A stretch of 64,000 nt of DNA from Verticillium longisporum (taxonomy: Eukaryota; Ascomycota; Sordariomycetes; Glomerellales; Plectosphaerellaceae): positions 620,001-684,000 of the forward strand of contig JAETXT010000014.1 of the NCBI GenBank assembly GCA_019188255.1, in the 5' to 3' direction. Of the stretch, positions 1 to 11,800 are shown piece by piece. Below the pieces are notes generated by a model. It was not told where the DNA came from. It worked only from the letters and a program-made list of their open reading frames with translations, and made no database searches. The translations under genes were made by a program, and so were the position numbers. Every line of letters starts with the position of its first letter. Position 1 is the first letter of the stretch.

Positions 1-856
1 CTTTTTGCGTGGTGATGTAGAGTAGGATGGATGTGGTGCGTCAAGTTTGACCGAGACACAAGGCGCTCTTGGGTGGGAGATTGGCTGGGCAAGAGTGCAG
101 GAGTTAAGAGTAAGGGTATGAGGACACAAAAAGATGTGTCGTGGGATTTTTGAGTGGATTTTAAAGTTTTTTTGGTTTTCCGTGTGTGATGAGCGAAAGA
201 GAACAAGCACGAGAAACGCACTTCTTGTCTATTGCTCGTGTGTGTGAGGATCGAGATGATGAAGGGTTTGTGGATGGAGGAGAAGAGATTTCGGTCATGC
301 CCCAAGATGGTTGAGGATTAAATTTTAGACTCGCCTGGCAGGCAAGCGTCGTCTCGGTTGGTCTTGCAGTCCTTTCAGCCAGTGACCGTTGCCGTTCAAA
401 GAGGAAGGCACAGGTGGGGATGGGCACCTGTGTGCCTGTGCCACGCTGGCAAGGTACCTGGCCACATTTTCTGTTCTTATCACCTTATCGGAATTGGGAC
501 TGCCAAGCCTCGTGCACCGTTAGCGTTTTTTCCGTGCGCGCGAAGCTTCCACCTCTTGTCTTACTAACCACAAGGGACTCGCCGTCATCGCCCCGCCAGA
601 TCACGGCCGCTATCCTTCCACCTCGCACCAGAGGAGCTCCCATTTGGAGAGTGCCCCGCGACGATCCCAGACTTTCGAATAGCTATCCTTTGGTTGCCCG
701 AGACTTGCTGAAGTTGGCATGTCTGTCCAAGTCAATCTCCTTGATTCACACCCTCTCTTGGACATGTTGCAGTATCCGTCTTTGAAGCTTGGTCACCAGT
801 CATAGTCCTACTACCAACGTTAACCCCCACCTACCTACCGACAACGCCGGATCATC
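1..856. other. Upstream region of HUL5-like gene, no gene seen
   Basis: No reading frame here looks like a conserved protein. The last 250 bases before the ATG at 857 are pyrimidine-rich with ACC/CCTAC-type leader sequence, as expected for a promoter and 5' leader. The left edge may hold the tail of a neighbouring transcript, but nothing supports naming one. Confidence 0.5.
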
Positions 857-3800
857 ATGCACTCGACCTTCACGGGCAACTCCCGCCGAACCCGAAATGT
901 CAACCTAAGCGGCCAAAACCAGAACCCCTTTGCCAACGTTTGGTCGCCGTCAGCCAGTTCCGGGGCTTCCAAAACAGTATCAAACGCCCAAGCTGAGCGT
1001 CAACAGAGACAGTTAGAACGAGACCGCCTGAAGGCTGCGAGGAACATCCAACGAACATGGAGGAGCCACCACGTCAGAAGACAATGCCGGGATGTCTGGC
1101 GCCAAGCCTTCGATGACATTTACCGTGTTGACACCCCGAACACTGCTGTCCAGAGAGTGCATGCGGCTTTACCGCTGCTGTTTGCTGCCTTTCAGAGGAA
1201 CCGACCCGACGACGTGCATCGGCTAGCTTATATAGCACGAGATGTCATGTCCCAGCACGTACGCTCTGTAGTCCCAGCGTCAGAAAATCAATCAAGTCGA
1301 GAGCAAGAAGACCATCGTCTGAGACGATTGTCTGAGATAACTGTCGAGGCCCTTGGGGCAACATCTATGGAAACGTGGGTTGGGACGCTCAATGGCCTTG
1401 TCACATTTTCTGAAGAGAGACTGACTGTGATTCTTTCAGACATCTTCAACCAGAATCGAAACTCCTTGTCGATCTCCTAGCCTACCTGGTCACTGGGCAA
1501 CCTCAGTCTGTCGTGCAGGTTCTCTCCCAGTACTTCCGACTCCTAGCAAGACTGGTGCGTGCTTCTGCCTCGGATAAGCAGCAGCTCGAGAAGGTCCTGG
1601 CACTTGTGTTGGCTCCTCTGAACGAGCCCCCCCAGTATGGTATGTTTCTGTGCTCACCACAATCCTCCATCCTCCACGTGGCTCGGCTGCTTATACACTT
1701 AACCAGTTTCTGCCGCGGACGCCCGTTCATATTCAGACCGCGCCTATGTTGCATTTGCTTTCAATTTCCTCGCAGTAGGGGATATAGCTCCTCTACAGCA
1801 GGAGAATAATCCCATTGCGCAACGCATCGACATCGATAAACTCTCAGGAGCCATAATCGAAGCATACTCCGGGCCCCGGGCCGCCTCGGCAACGCCAGAT
1901 AGTTTACTTTGGCTTCTCGCCTACTTTATAGACATACATCAGACGCAAAAGAGCACATCTCACCACCTTGGCTCGTTGCATGCCATGCACCTTCAGCTGT
2001 CAAGCCTGGCTTCTCAGATTCGATTTCGATTACCATTGACAAGCAACGGAGCGTCACAAAACACCGAGCGAGCAAATGATGACACAGATTCCATGCTCCG
2101 ACCACTGCCGCCTTATGTTTTGACCAAGCTTACCTCCTGCGTGGACCGAGCCGGTATTACTGATATCCTGTCGGATCTGGCCAGGTCAGTTCTAGTCGAG
2201 CTTACACAACGACAGAGGGCTAACTGCAGCAGCACTTTTGCCCCTGATTCAAACGCAACTTCTGTTTCCCCTAATAACAAAAGCTTCCAAGGCGCAAGCC
2301 TCTTGGCAGGCTACATTGTCACGCTTCTGCGGTGCTTTCCGACATTCGCTGATGACATTCGGATGCGCCTGTTTCTGGGAGATATTCCCTCAACAGGCGG
2401 CAACATCCCCGTCATCAAGTACCTTTGGCAGACAATGAGCCAGACATCGCTTTTTGAGCGCATCTGCCATGATAAGGGATCCGCTCACGCAGTCGGCTCG
2501 ATCCCTTCCTTGGTAAAAAGATATTTGTCAAAGTCGGGGACTCAAGAATACTCGGCCCTTGAGGAACAGGAGTGGAGATTGACTCTGCTTTTCCTTGAAC
2601 TCTACACTTTCATATTACGCCTCAGCGACGACGACGACTTCTTCAGCGGCATTTGGCCAAGGATCATCGAGAATGACGAGCCGCAGACTCGCCTCCGAGC
2701 ATGCAGCCTTACCCTAGAAGATGTCAAAAATTTGACATTGTTCCTCAAGAACTTGGCATTTGGCCTGCATTATTACACCAACGAGATCCTTCAGGATCTT
2801 GCTCCAAGCCTCGCCTCATCCAACGGATTGGATTTATTCTTTGGCCTCGCTGAAGGTCAGAAAGCCTCCAACAAGGGGAGACGCACATCCCTGGGTCAAA
2901 AGGGCCTATCCTTCGATAAGCCAGATCTAGCAGGGTTGAGGGCTATCGTGACGTCGACGTTGCGCATGCTCTACGAACGGGACTCTCGACGTCCGTTTTT
3001 ACCCCGGGACCACTGGCTCATGACCTCCAAATTTGACATGGAAAAGTTTGCGTCGAGCGTGGTGCGGGAACACGACCGCCAACAAGAAGAGCTGGCCAAC
3101 TTGTCAGATGATGAGGATCAAGACGAGGAAGACGACATGGATGACGACGTGGAGATGGAAAATGGCGTGCATACGTTCGCCGGTCAGCGCTTGTCACAGC
3201 ACGCGCAAATAGAGAACATTCGAGCTCGTCAGAGACGAGCCCAGAAAGCTCGCATGCTATCCGTCATCGGACCCAAACTAGAGATCCTGCGACACATGCC
3301 TTTTGTGATCCCTTTCGATGCCCGGGTCCACATCTTCCGACAGTTCATCTACCTCGATCAGCAAAAGAGGAGACAAGGAATGGACGCCGAGCAGTGGCGG
3401 ATGTCCATGATCAACAATCCGCTCTTGCCCCAGAGAGGTCTAACCGGACGTCATCGTGGCAGCATCAAGAGAGGACAAGAATTCGACGATGCGTTTGAGC
3501 AGTTCTTCGAACTAGGCGAAAGCCTCAAGGAGCCAGTCCAGATTCAATTCATCGACAGCTTTGGCGATGTCGAGGCAGGCATCGACGGAGGAGGTGTTGC
3601 GAAGGAATTTCTCCTCAGCGCCATTAATCAAGTGTTCATGAATCAGTCTGAGGACCGATATTTTGTCGAAAATAGTCAGAAGTTGTGGTATCCGAACCCG
3701 ATCATCTTTGACAAGTCCAGAGAAGAAGCCGAGGAGATGGGCTTCCCCGAAGCTAGGAAGAAGGAAATCCTCACCGAACTCTCACAGAAGTACGAGTTTC

Positions 3801-4642
3801 TGGGACGCCTCGTCGGCAAATGCATGTATGAGGATATCCTCATTGACGTCAACTTTGCCGGATTCTTCCTACTCAAGTGGGCAGCTTCCGGTCTGACAGG
3901 CGAGGAGAGCTACCGGGGCAACGTGAACGACTTGCGTGACCTCGATGCTGGCTTGTATCAGGGTTTGGTGCATCTCAAGAATCTGCCCGCTGACGAGGTG
4001 GAGTCCCTAAGCCTTGACTTTACAGTCGATGATCAGATCTCGGCGGATGGCGAGACGGTCCGCAGTCTGACAAGAGAGCTGATTCCCGGCAGGGGTTCGA
4101 CACCCGTCACCAAGGACAACAGACTGCTCTACATATCGTACATGGCGCGTCACCGACTCGTGGTGCAGCCCGCCCAGCAAACGATGGCTTTCCTGCGCGG
4201 TCTACGCGCCATCATCGCCCCGACCTGGCTCTCCATGTTTAACCAGATTGAGCTGCAGCGCCTCGTCGGCGGCGACTCGTCCGAGATTAGCATCGATGAT
4301 CTGCGCGCCAACACAAACTATTCGGGACTCTACGTCATAGGCGACGATGGCGAGGAGCACCCGACGATCCAGCTCTTCTGGAAGGTCGTGCGTGGGTTTA
4401 CAGACGCCCAGCGACGCGATCTGCTCAAGTACGTCACGTCGACGCCGCGTGCGCCGCTGCTGGGGTTCGGGTCGCTGAACCCGCTTTTCAGCATTCGCGA
4501 CGGCGGCACCGACGAGGCCCGGCTGCCGAGCGCCAGCACATGCGTGAACCTGCTCAAGCTGCCGCGGTATACTGACGAGGAGACGCTGCGGCGCAAGTTG
4601 GTCCTCGCGATTTCAGCGGGTGCTGGATTCGACCTGAGCTGA
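857..4642 (+). CDS. HUL5: HECT-type E3 ubiquitin ligase, Hul5/UBE3C family
   Basis: Predicted exons are 857-1374, 1440-1639 and 1707-4642 (1217 aa). Both introns (65 and 67 nt) have usable donors (GTGGGT, GTATGT) and keep the frame; without them the frame is broken. An N-terminal basic stretch holds an IQ-like motif (about residues 61-80, core NIQRTW), as in UBE3C. A very acidic segment lies near residues 705-725, followed by a C-terminal HECT domain of about 370 residues. Landmarks are DSFGDVEAGIDGGGVAKEF, FLGRLVGKCMYE and the thioester loop LPSASTCVNLL, whose Cys (about 1185) accepts ubiquitin. In yeast this family extends ubiquitin chains on proteasome-bound and misfolded proteins. Length and IQ-HECT layout separate it from Hul4, Rsp5 and Tom1. 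The start ATG follows a typical leader. Confidence 0.93.
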
Positions 4643-4992
4643 GGGGTGTGACGACAGTCAGAGGCGGAAAGTATGAGCGTGTGTAACGATTGTATGAGGT
4701 ATAGAACAGGTAGCGTTGGCAGCGTGATGCATATATCAGTGCAAGTTCTTTTTTCCCCCTCAACGCATTCTGAGCTGCGATTCCCGCACACGTATGTACG
4801 GTAATGAACGACGTGACCAACCACGCAAGTCACGGGGTTATAAACGGCAGTGTGTAAGGTCATAAATGTCAGAGATTATTTGTCTCTATGATCGTGATAT
4901 GGTACAAATGGCTTCCAATTTGGGGGTGAGACCCTTCCAGTCTTCCATGCCTTGCTGCTCCCCTTTCCATTTTCATGTATTTGGTTATCCGC
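4643..4992. other. Convergent intergenic spacer
   Basis: About 350 bases separate the 3' ends of the HECT ligase and the thiolase, which converge. It is AT-richer than its flanks and probably holds both 3' UTRs. No gene or repeat is evident. Confidence 0.5.
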
Positions 4993-6391
4993 TTACTCGG
5001 CGACCCAGACGGCGCTCATGCCCATACCCGTGCCGATGCACATGGACGTGTTGCCAATCTTCTTGCCGGTCCTCTTGAGCTCGTACAGCAGGGTGGAGAT
5101 CTGCCTGGCGCCGGTGCAGCCGAGGGGTGGCCGAACGCAATGGCGCCGCCCTTGGGGTTGACCTTGTCGAGGGGGATGCCGAGCTTCTCGGCGGACCAGA
5201 GGCACTGCGAGGCAAAGGCCTCGTTGATCTCGTAAATGTCGACGTCCTCGGTCGTGATGCCGGCGAGCTCGTTGGCGCGGGGAATGGCCTTGTAGGGGCC
5301 CTGGCCCATGAGCAGCGGGGGACGCCGACGATGGCGCCGGCGACGTACTTGCCGAGGATGGTCTGGCCGAGGCGCTCGGCGGTGGAGCGGCGCATGAAGA
5401 GCACGGCGGCGGCACCGTCGGAGACCTGCGAGGCGTTGCCGGCGTGGATGCTGCCGTCCTTGGCGAAGGCGGCGCGGATCTTGCCGAGCGACTCGGCCGT
5501 CACGCCGGCGCGGATGCCGTCGTCCTTGTCGACCGTGATGGTACGCGTCTCGCCCGACTTGAGGTCCTCAAAGGACACGGTGAGCGGCGCAATCTCGGCG
5601 TCGAAGAGGCCCTCGGCCTGGGCCTTGGCGGCCTTGGCGTAGGACGAGGCGGCGAAGGCGTCCTGCGCGGCGCGCGTCACGTGCAGGTCGCGCGCCATGT
5701 CTTCGGACAGCACGCCCATGGGGACCTTGCAGTTGGCGGCCTCCTTGTTGTTCTCGAGGAGCTCAGAGAACTCGGACACGGCGTTGGGGCTGGTTACCGC
5801 GTGTTAGCTGGGACTGACAAGAGAGAGAGAGAGAGAGAGAGGGATCAGAGTCAGACATACCCGTACTGCGTGCTCATGCTCTCGACACCGGCACCGATGC
5901 CAATCTCAATCATGCCCGACTTGATCTGGTTGATAATGTCGATGGAGGCCTGCAGACCCGAGGAGCACTGGCGGTTGAGGGTGCGGACGGCCGTCGTGGT
6001 GGGGAAGCCGGCAACGAGGGCGGCGGCACGCATCTCGGTGGCACCACCGCCGGGGGCGAGGACGGTGCCGACGGCAATGTCCTCAACGAGGGCGGGGTCA
6101 ATCTTGGAGCGCTCGAGCAGGGCCTTCAGGGCGCCGGCCATGAGGTCGGCGGCCTGGGTGTCCTTGAAGCCACCCTTGCCACCTTTTGTGAAGGGGGTGC
6201 GGAGCGCGGCTGTGACAACGACCTGGAGGGAGAGGGTTGGGTCAGTCTGCGATCTAGGCGACGACGCAGGGTTTCGGAGAGAGAGACAGAGGAGAACTTA
6301 CATCGTCGGGGTTCTTCTGAAGAAGCTTCTCCTTGCCAGAGGCGCCGACAATCTGGCCGGACAGCTGGGAAATTCTCTCGATGGCACCCAT
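4993..6391 (-). CDS. POT1: Peroxisomal 3-ketoacyl-CoA thiolase (two frame breaks in G runs)
   Basis: Exons are 6391-6302, 6222-5861 and 5789-4993. Introns are 79 and 71 nt; the second contains a (CT)n tract. Once two one-base gaps are allowed for, the protein is 416 aa, the usual length. It performs the last step of fatty-acid beta-oxidation, acetyl-CoA release from 3-ketoacyl-CoA. The N-terminus (MGAIERISQLSGQIV) carries a PTS2-like nonapeptide (RISQLSGQI), suggesting Pex7-dependent import. The nucleophilic Cys is in NRQCSSGLQA (about 116); NEAFA, the GHP motif and CIGTGMG complete the active site. The frame breaks at the G run 5317-5321 (after VGVP, before LLMGQGP) and again at 5124-5127 (GHP then LGCTGA). 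Restoring one base in each run gives an unbroken family sequence, so assembly error is more likely than a pseudogene. Confidence 0.9.
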
Positions 6392-7037
6392 GGTGGAAAG
6401 ACTGAACGTGATGTGATGAGGATGGAATGGGTATCTTGGAACAGGCACGGAGAAAGAAAGAAGAAAGAACCAGGCAAGAGATGATGGATGTTGTGTCAAA
6501 GGTGAAGATGGCAAGGCGACGAGGAGGAGAAGTTAAAGACGTCGTGTTGGCAGGAGGCTTTCTCTGACGGCAGGTGTGTCTGAGCCTCGGATGTTTGCGA
6601 TCAGTGGACGGCCAGACGGTGGGTTCTGATGTCAGCTGGTTTGGGGGCCTTGGCCTGGCGGCTAAAACCGGCCGAGGCATCCCCCAGAATGTGATGGCGC
6701 ATGGGGGGCAAAGCCGGCCCCTGTCTAGCGTCTCTCACATGCCACATCCGAATTCGGGGAGCTCACAACAGTCTCAGTCTCACGCCAGTGCCGGCTTAGG
6801 TCATCATGTCATGGGGCATGAGGCATGAGGCCAGAGGCATGAGGCCAGAGGCATGAGGCCAGAGGCATGAGGCCAGAGGCCATGCGCATTGCTGACTGAG
6901 GTTCAATGGACATCTGCCGGAATGTAGGACACGTTCATACGTTTGGGGCCGACGTGGAGGTGGTGCCTCACCAAGTCCAGTTGCTTAGTTGCCTTACAAG
7001 TACAATGCTCACATGCATCTACAATACAAACTATTGC
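6392..7037. promoter_or_regulatory. Upstream region of thiolase gene
   Basis: This spacer lies between the thiolase start and the 3' end of the next minus-strand gene, so it should hold the thiolase promoter and the neighbour's 3' UTR. The first 150 bases are CT-rich on the coding strand, fitting a leader. A 14-bp tandem repeat sits at its distal end. I saw no clear fatty-acid response element. Confidence 0.45.
6821..6876. repeat. 14-bp tandem repeat, four copies
   Basis: The unit AGGCATGAGGCCAG occurs four times head to tail without a mismatch, and is followed by a partial AGGCCATG. It is a short minisatellite in the spacer upstream of the thiolase gene. No function is visible. Confidence 0.9.
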
Positions 7038-8303
7038 TCATGGCCGCCTTCCCCAACCAGACTTGCCCTCATCAACCTGTCTCTCCCGCTCGAGCAGCGC
7101 ATCAAACTCCTCCTGCGCCTGGCTCTTGGCCTCGGCCTTGTCCTTTTCTGTCGCCTTGTACGGGTAGTTGCTCCCGTAGCTGCCGGCGTTGGCATTCGGC
7201 ACGCGGCCCTGCTGCTGTCTGTCTGCCGCCGCTTGCTGGCGCACTCTATCCCATGCCGATCCGGAGAATGTGCCTTGCGGAGAGCCTCTGGCGCCTGGTG
7301 CCACGGGCGACGCATCGTCGTCGATGCCCTCGACGCCCGAGTTGCCCCAGCCAGGAGACTGCGTGGTCTCCGTGGATCCCGAGCCCCAGGTCGTCGGCTT
7401 GGTTGACCCTGTGGAATATGTGCTTTGTGACGTAGCAGGCGTACCTGGCCCAGAGCCAGCGAGGGTGTCGTACTCCTTTTCCTGATCAACAGATTGCTGC
7501 GGGTCCTCTTTGGCCGCAATGGCCTCATCAAGCCGACGCAGCTGCTCCGTCTTGGCCTCCCGGATGGCGTTGAGCCCAGACTCGAGAGCCTCTGGTGACG
7601 TGTTGGCGCTGTTGCGCAGCGACTCCTCTGCCTTGGCGCAGGCCGCATCGAGCTCGTCCTTGGCCCGGATGAGCTCCGTCTTGCTGGCCCTCGACGTGTA
7701 CCTGCCCCAGTCCGGCGCCTGGCTGCTGGGCGCCTCGCCCGCCCTCTGGCGGCGCAGGGCGTCGGCGAGGGCCTTGAGCTGGGGATCCATCGTCATGGCG
7801 GCAAAGTTGCTAATGTTGGCGTACGAGTGCAGGAAAGAGCCGACGGCCAGGTCGCAGAAGAAGTAGTACGCCACGAAGCGCGACATGTGCCACGCGTAGT
7901 GCGCCGCCTGGCCCTTCAACACCTGCTGGTGCAGGCTGGGGAACACATGCGGGCTCGTCTTGACCCATTGGGGCTGCCAGAAAGGGAAGCGAAACTTGGC
8001 GCGTCCATTGTAGGCGATGACCGCGGCCATGGTGAGGCCGATCGGGAGCTTGAGCGAGTGAATCACAACGTCTCGCGCCGAGATGGTCGTCAGGGAAGCC
8101 ACCTCCTCCTGGGTGATGGGCCGTGACAGCTTTTGTGAGATGCTCCCGGCGACCCGCTTCGTGCTCGTCTGGATCTGGCTTTCTGTGACGCCCAGGAGTG
8201 TTGCCCACAGGGGGATGGCGATTTCGGGAAACTGATATTTCGTGGCGGTCCCCTCACTCGAGGTGCTGTCGTCCCAGCCTGAGTCTGTGTTGCGGGACGC
8301 CAT
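7038..8303 (-). CDS. Unrecognised fungal protein with two possible membrane segments
   Basis: A single uninterrupted frame encodes 421 aa from the ATG at 8303 (MASRNTDSGWDD). An in-frame ATG 17 codons upstream is possible but less leader-like. Residues about 95-115 (VVIHSLKLPIGLTMAAVIAYNG) and about 155-180 (FVAYYFFCDLAVGSFLHSY) are hydrophobic enough to be membrane-associated; the aromatic stretch between them (FRFPFWQPQW) is distinctive. The C-terminal 220 residues are hydrophilic: an Ala/Glu/Lys/Arg-rich helical part that may form a coiled coil, then a low-complexity S/T/G/P/Q tail. I do not recognise the family and assign no function. Its start faces the DNA2 start across a 520-bp spacer, so the two may share a promoter. 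Confidence 0.7.
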   Translation of the reverse strand: MASRNTDSGWDDSTSSEGTATKYQFPEIAIPLWATLLGVTESQIQTSTKRVAGSISQKLSRPITQEEVASLTTISARDVVIHSLKLPIGLTMAAVIAYNGRAKFRFPFWQPQWVKTSPHVFPSLHQQVLKGQAAHYAWHMSRFVAYYFFCDLAVGSFLHSYANISNFAAMTMDPQLKALADALRRQRAGEAPSSQAPDWGRYTSRASKTELIRAKDELDAACAKAEESLRNSANTSPEALESGLNAIREAKTEQLRRLDEAIAAKEDPQQSVDQEKEYDTLAGSGPGTPATSQSTYSTGSTKPTTWGSGSTETTQSPGWGNSGVEGIDDDASPVAPGARGSPQGTFSGSAWDRVRQQAAADRQQQGRVPNANAGSYGSNYPYKATEKDKAEAKSQAQEEFDALLERERQVDEGKSGWGRRP

Positions 8304-8823
8304 GGTGTCGGGTTCCGCCCAAGCCGAGCGACCAACTTTTGAGATGTAATTCACACAATTTGGTTCTTTTTGTCACAAATTGTGAGAATATGCCCAGGGT
8401 AACCTGGCGTTGAATAGGGACGATTATCGATGCGTTCTGGTCTGTGGACAACTGAGTGAGTGACGTCTGTGACTTGACGTCTGTCGATCGAATTGATGAA
8501 CCACCGGGTCGTGCTGGGACTGGCCCGTGCGTCAGCTCCCCAAATGCGTATACTGTTTACTTGGATTCAAGGCGCGTTCCTGTGCAACTATCCAGTCGTG
8601 GGGCAAATTCAATATACGCGTTGCCCAACACTGGCAACACTTGATCAGTGCTCCACACGCGTTCGCAGGGGAGCATCGCGTCTCGAACGCCATAGATGCA
8701 ACAAACATTCAGCGAATGCTCTTTTGGGCGTTTCCGACCAACACCTTCAAACGGCCGGATTTTTTGGGGAAAAAATTATTGGAACAAATGTGCAAATCAT
8801 AGAGGCGGCGGTTCCTTTCTACC
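8304..8823. promoter_or_regulatory. Divergent promoter with MCB-like elements upstream of DNA2
   Basis: The spacer between the unrecognised minus-strand gene and DNA2 contains GCGCGT at 8572-8577 and ACGCGT at 8616-8621 and 8657-8662, spaced 41-44 bp. ACGCGT is the core site of the MBF (Mbp1-Swi6) cell-cycle factor that drives replication genes at G1/S in yeasts. Use by MBF here is inferred from the motif and the identity of the downstream gene. Confidence 0.5.
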
Positions 8824-11800
8824 ATGCCTCTCCCGCAGAGGTCACACTCGGCATACGAGCAGAACCGCTTTGCGAAGGTTGGCCTCGACATGCTTACCAC
8901 ACGTATGGCTACCCTCTGACTGACTTGTTTCTCGTAGAGTCGTGCCCAGTGGCAGAGGGCGAAGACACATTCCGCAACAGGACAAACGACAAGCAATCGA
9001 CCACTCGCACCGGTATCTGAGAAGACGAGAAACAAGTTGACCGAGTTCCAGTTCCAACCACCATCCGACGTGGTGGGCTTGACATCGACGCCTCCCAAGA
9101 AAGATGACCAGCAGGACACATGCCGACCACCAGTCAGTCAAGATGCAACGTCAATGACCCCAGCTGGCCGGGTCAGCCTCAAAGACCTCATGGCGCGGGG
9201 ACCGAAGCCCTCCATCGAAATCGAACACCTCTCACCCAACGAGCGAATCATGTGGAACAATAAAGAGGACCCGGCATACTCCTCAATGATCTCCCCCATG
9301 ATCTCAAGGAGGCATAGGAAGAGGGCTCGCAGCTCGTCTCCCATTTCCTCACCGTGCACGGACATGGCGCCGACGCCTGTCCCCGCTGTCGATGTCAAGA
9401 AACTAGGCGCAGCATTGCGGTCTCCTCACGCAGACCCGACTCTTGAACTCTGGGACCGTTTCTCGCTCGGAAACAGAGGAGGCCTGGCCACGCCATTGGG
9501 AGCAACGAACACCAGCCTTGCCCAATTCATGGTTTCCTCGTCTCCAAGACCCCCCAAGGGCGCGGTACCTTCGACCGAGGCCGGGTTCCGCAGAACTCTC
9601 AGCAATGGGCTCAATTGGCCGAAGCGACGGCGCTTCGACCGTCCAGAGACCCTGGGCATGTCTGCGAGGAATAGCCAGTCATTTGGCGATGCCTCCAAGT
9701 CGTCCTTGGTCACTGCTTTGCTTGATACTGTGGAGAGCAAGCAGGAGTTTACGTCGCCCGCATCAGCCACTGGAAAAGACATGGCATCAGAGTCGCCGTG
9801 CCCCCAGAAAAGGAGCACTGCCGTCAATGGGAACGCACATGACCGAACCCCATCATCAAGTCCGTACAAACAGGAACGACCCAAGCACGGTATTGCTCAA
9901 AACCAGGACCACGCAGTCAAACAGGATCTTGGTCTGGGTATAGTCACGCAGTCAAAGCCCGAATCCGACTACGGCGATGACGACTTTATGGATGACGATC
10001 TTTTGGACGACGACACCCTGATGCAGCTCGATCTCACAACCACGCAGCCACCGAAACCTGCCAGTCAGGCTCACATGGGACCACCTCCTTCACCATTAGA
10101 GAACGTTCATAAACCTGTAGATTTCCTGGATGACGACTTTGACGATGATCTGGACGACAACATCATCGAAGCTGCGGGTCTCATGATGGACCACTTTGAG
10201 AAGACAAACGCATCACAAGCTCCATCTCAGCCAGTTCGAGCGCACCACCCGTCGCCCCCAAGCTGGCGCCAGCAGCAGCCAAGGACGACCCAGAAGATGA
10301 ATTTGGCGACGACTTCGGAGACTTCGATTTCGATGCGGCAGAAATGGCGGCTACACAATCCGCCAAACAGCCAACCTTGCCACTGCCCGCTGTACGTTGG
10401 ATGAAATGACCAGGATTACAACTCATGCTAAGACCAAGGTAGACACAGAAACCCAAGGCCATTCAGCGATATTTGGTGACCAACGTACTAGAAAGCGAGT
10501 ACCTCGACGACCACGGCCGAACAAGGCTCGAGAAGGTAGGCCGTTTCTTGTCCCGGCTGATCCCATGCTAATGCTTGGCCCAGATGCTTCTTGTCCAAGT
10601 CGAGAAGACGAAGATTGTGCGAACTGTACACCTCAGGGGTGATTGGTACGAAACGCCTGCGCATGAAAAATCATTTGTTCACATTATCGGTGACTTCGAC
10701 GCCGAAGGGCGCTGCGTTATCAACGATGACCAAAATATGGTTATTTTGCACCCGGATCAGCTCATATCTGCCACCGTCGTGGCCGATTCCTTCACGTGCA
10801 CCCGTCGTGCTGTGCTCCAGGATCGCGTCAAGGCCACGAGCGAGGCTTCCGCGCCACTCGTGTACGGAACGATGCTTCACGAGGTCTTTCAAGCAGCGCT
10901 TCTCGCGAACCAGTGGGACCTGAAGTATCTGAGCGCCGTCATCGACACGATCATGGAGAAGCACGTCGAGGATCTGTACAAGATCAAAGTGAGCACAAAC
11001 ATCGCTAAAGAACACCTACAGTCAAAGATGCCTGAGCTGAGCAGCTGGGCGCACATGTTCGTCGCGTCACAGCCGAAGCCAGACGCCATGGTGTCAGACC
11101 GTAACGGGAAGAAGGTCAACATGTGCGTGAGCAAGCTGCTCGACGTCGAGGAGCATGTCTGGTCGCCTATGTATGGTCTCAAGGGCAACATCGACGCCAC
11201 AGTCCAGGTCACCATGAAAGACGGCAATGACACTCGTGTTTTGACGGTGCCATTTGAGGTCAAGACGGGCAAGAACGCCAACACGAGCCATGTAGCCCAG
11301 ACGTCTCTGTACAATCTACTCCTCACGGACAGGTACGACATTGAGATTGTGTATGGTATTCTGTATTACATGGAGTCCTCGCAGACGTCAAGGATCCCGG
11401 CCATTCGACAGGAGCTCCGCCACATGATCATGCAGCGGAATCAGCTCGCCTGCCACATCCGCGAGCGGAGCGTGCAGCTCCCGCCGATGAAGAAGAGCAA
11501 GCACATGTGCAACAAGTGCTATGCCAAGCCGGCGTGCTTCATCTACCACCGGCTCGCAGACAACGGCGACGATGTGACAAGCGGCATGGGCAAGGCGTTT
11601 GACGAGGTCGTCAGGCACCTGACGCCTACCCACCAAGAGTTTTTCATCAAATGGGAGAATCTTTTGACAAAGGAAGAGAAGGAGAGCCAAAAGCTCCGGC
11701 GAGAGTTGTGGACCATGGTCAGCAAAGAAAGGGAGAAACTCGGACGATGCTTTTCTGATGTCATCATCGAGGAAGGCTCTTGGTCCGAAGATCACAATAG

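Noticed and set aside
4985..5779. Broken thiolase as a decaying pseudogene
   Set aside because: All catalytic motifs, splice sites and length are intact, and both breaks are single missing bases in G runs, the same kind of error seen in essential genes nearby.
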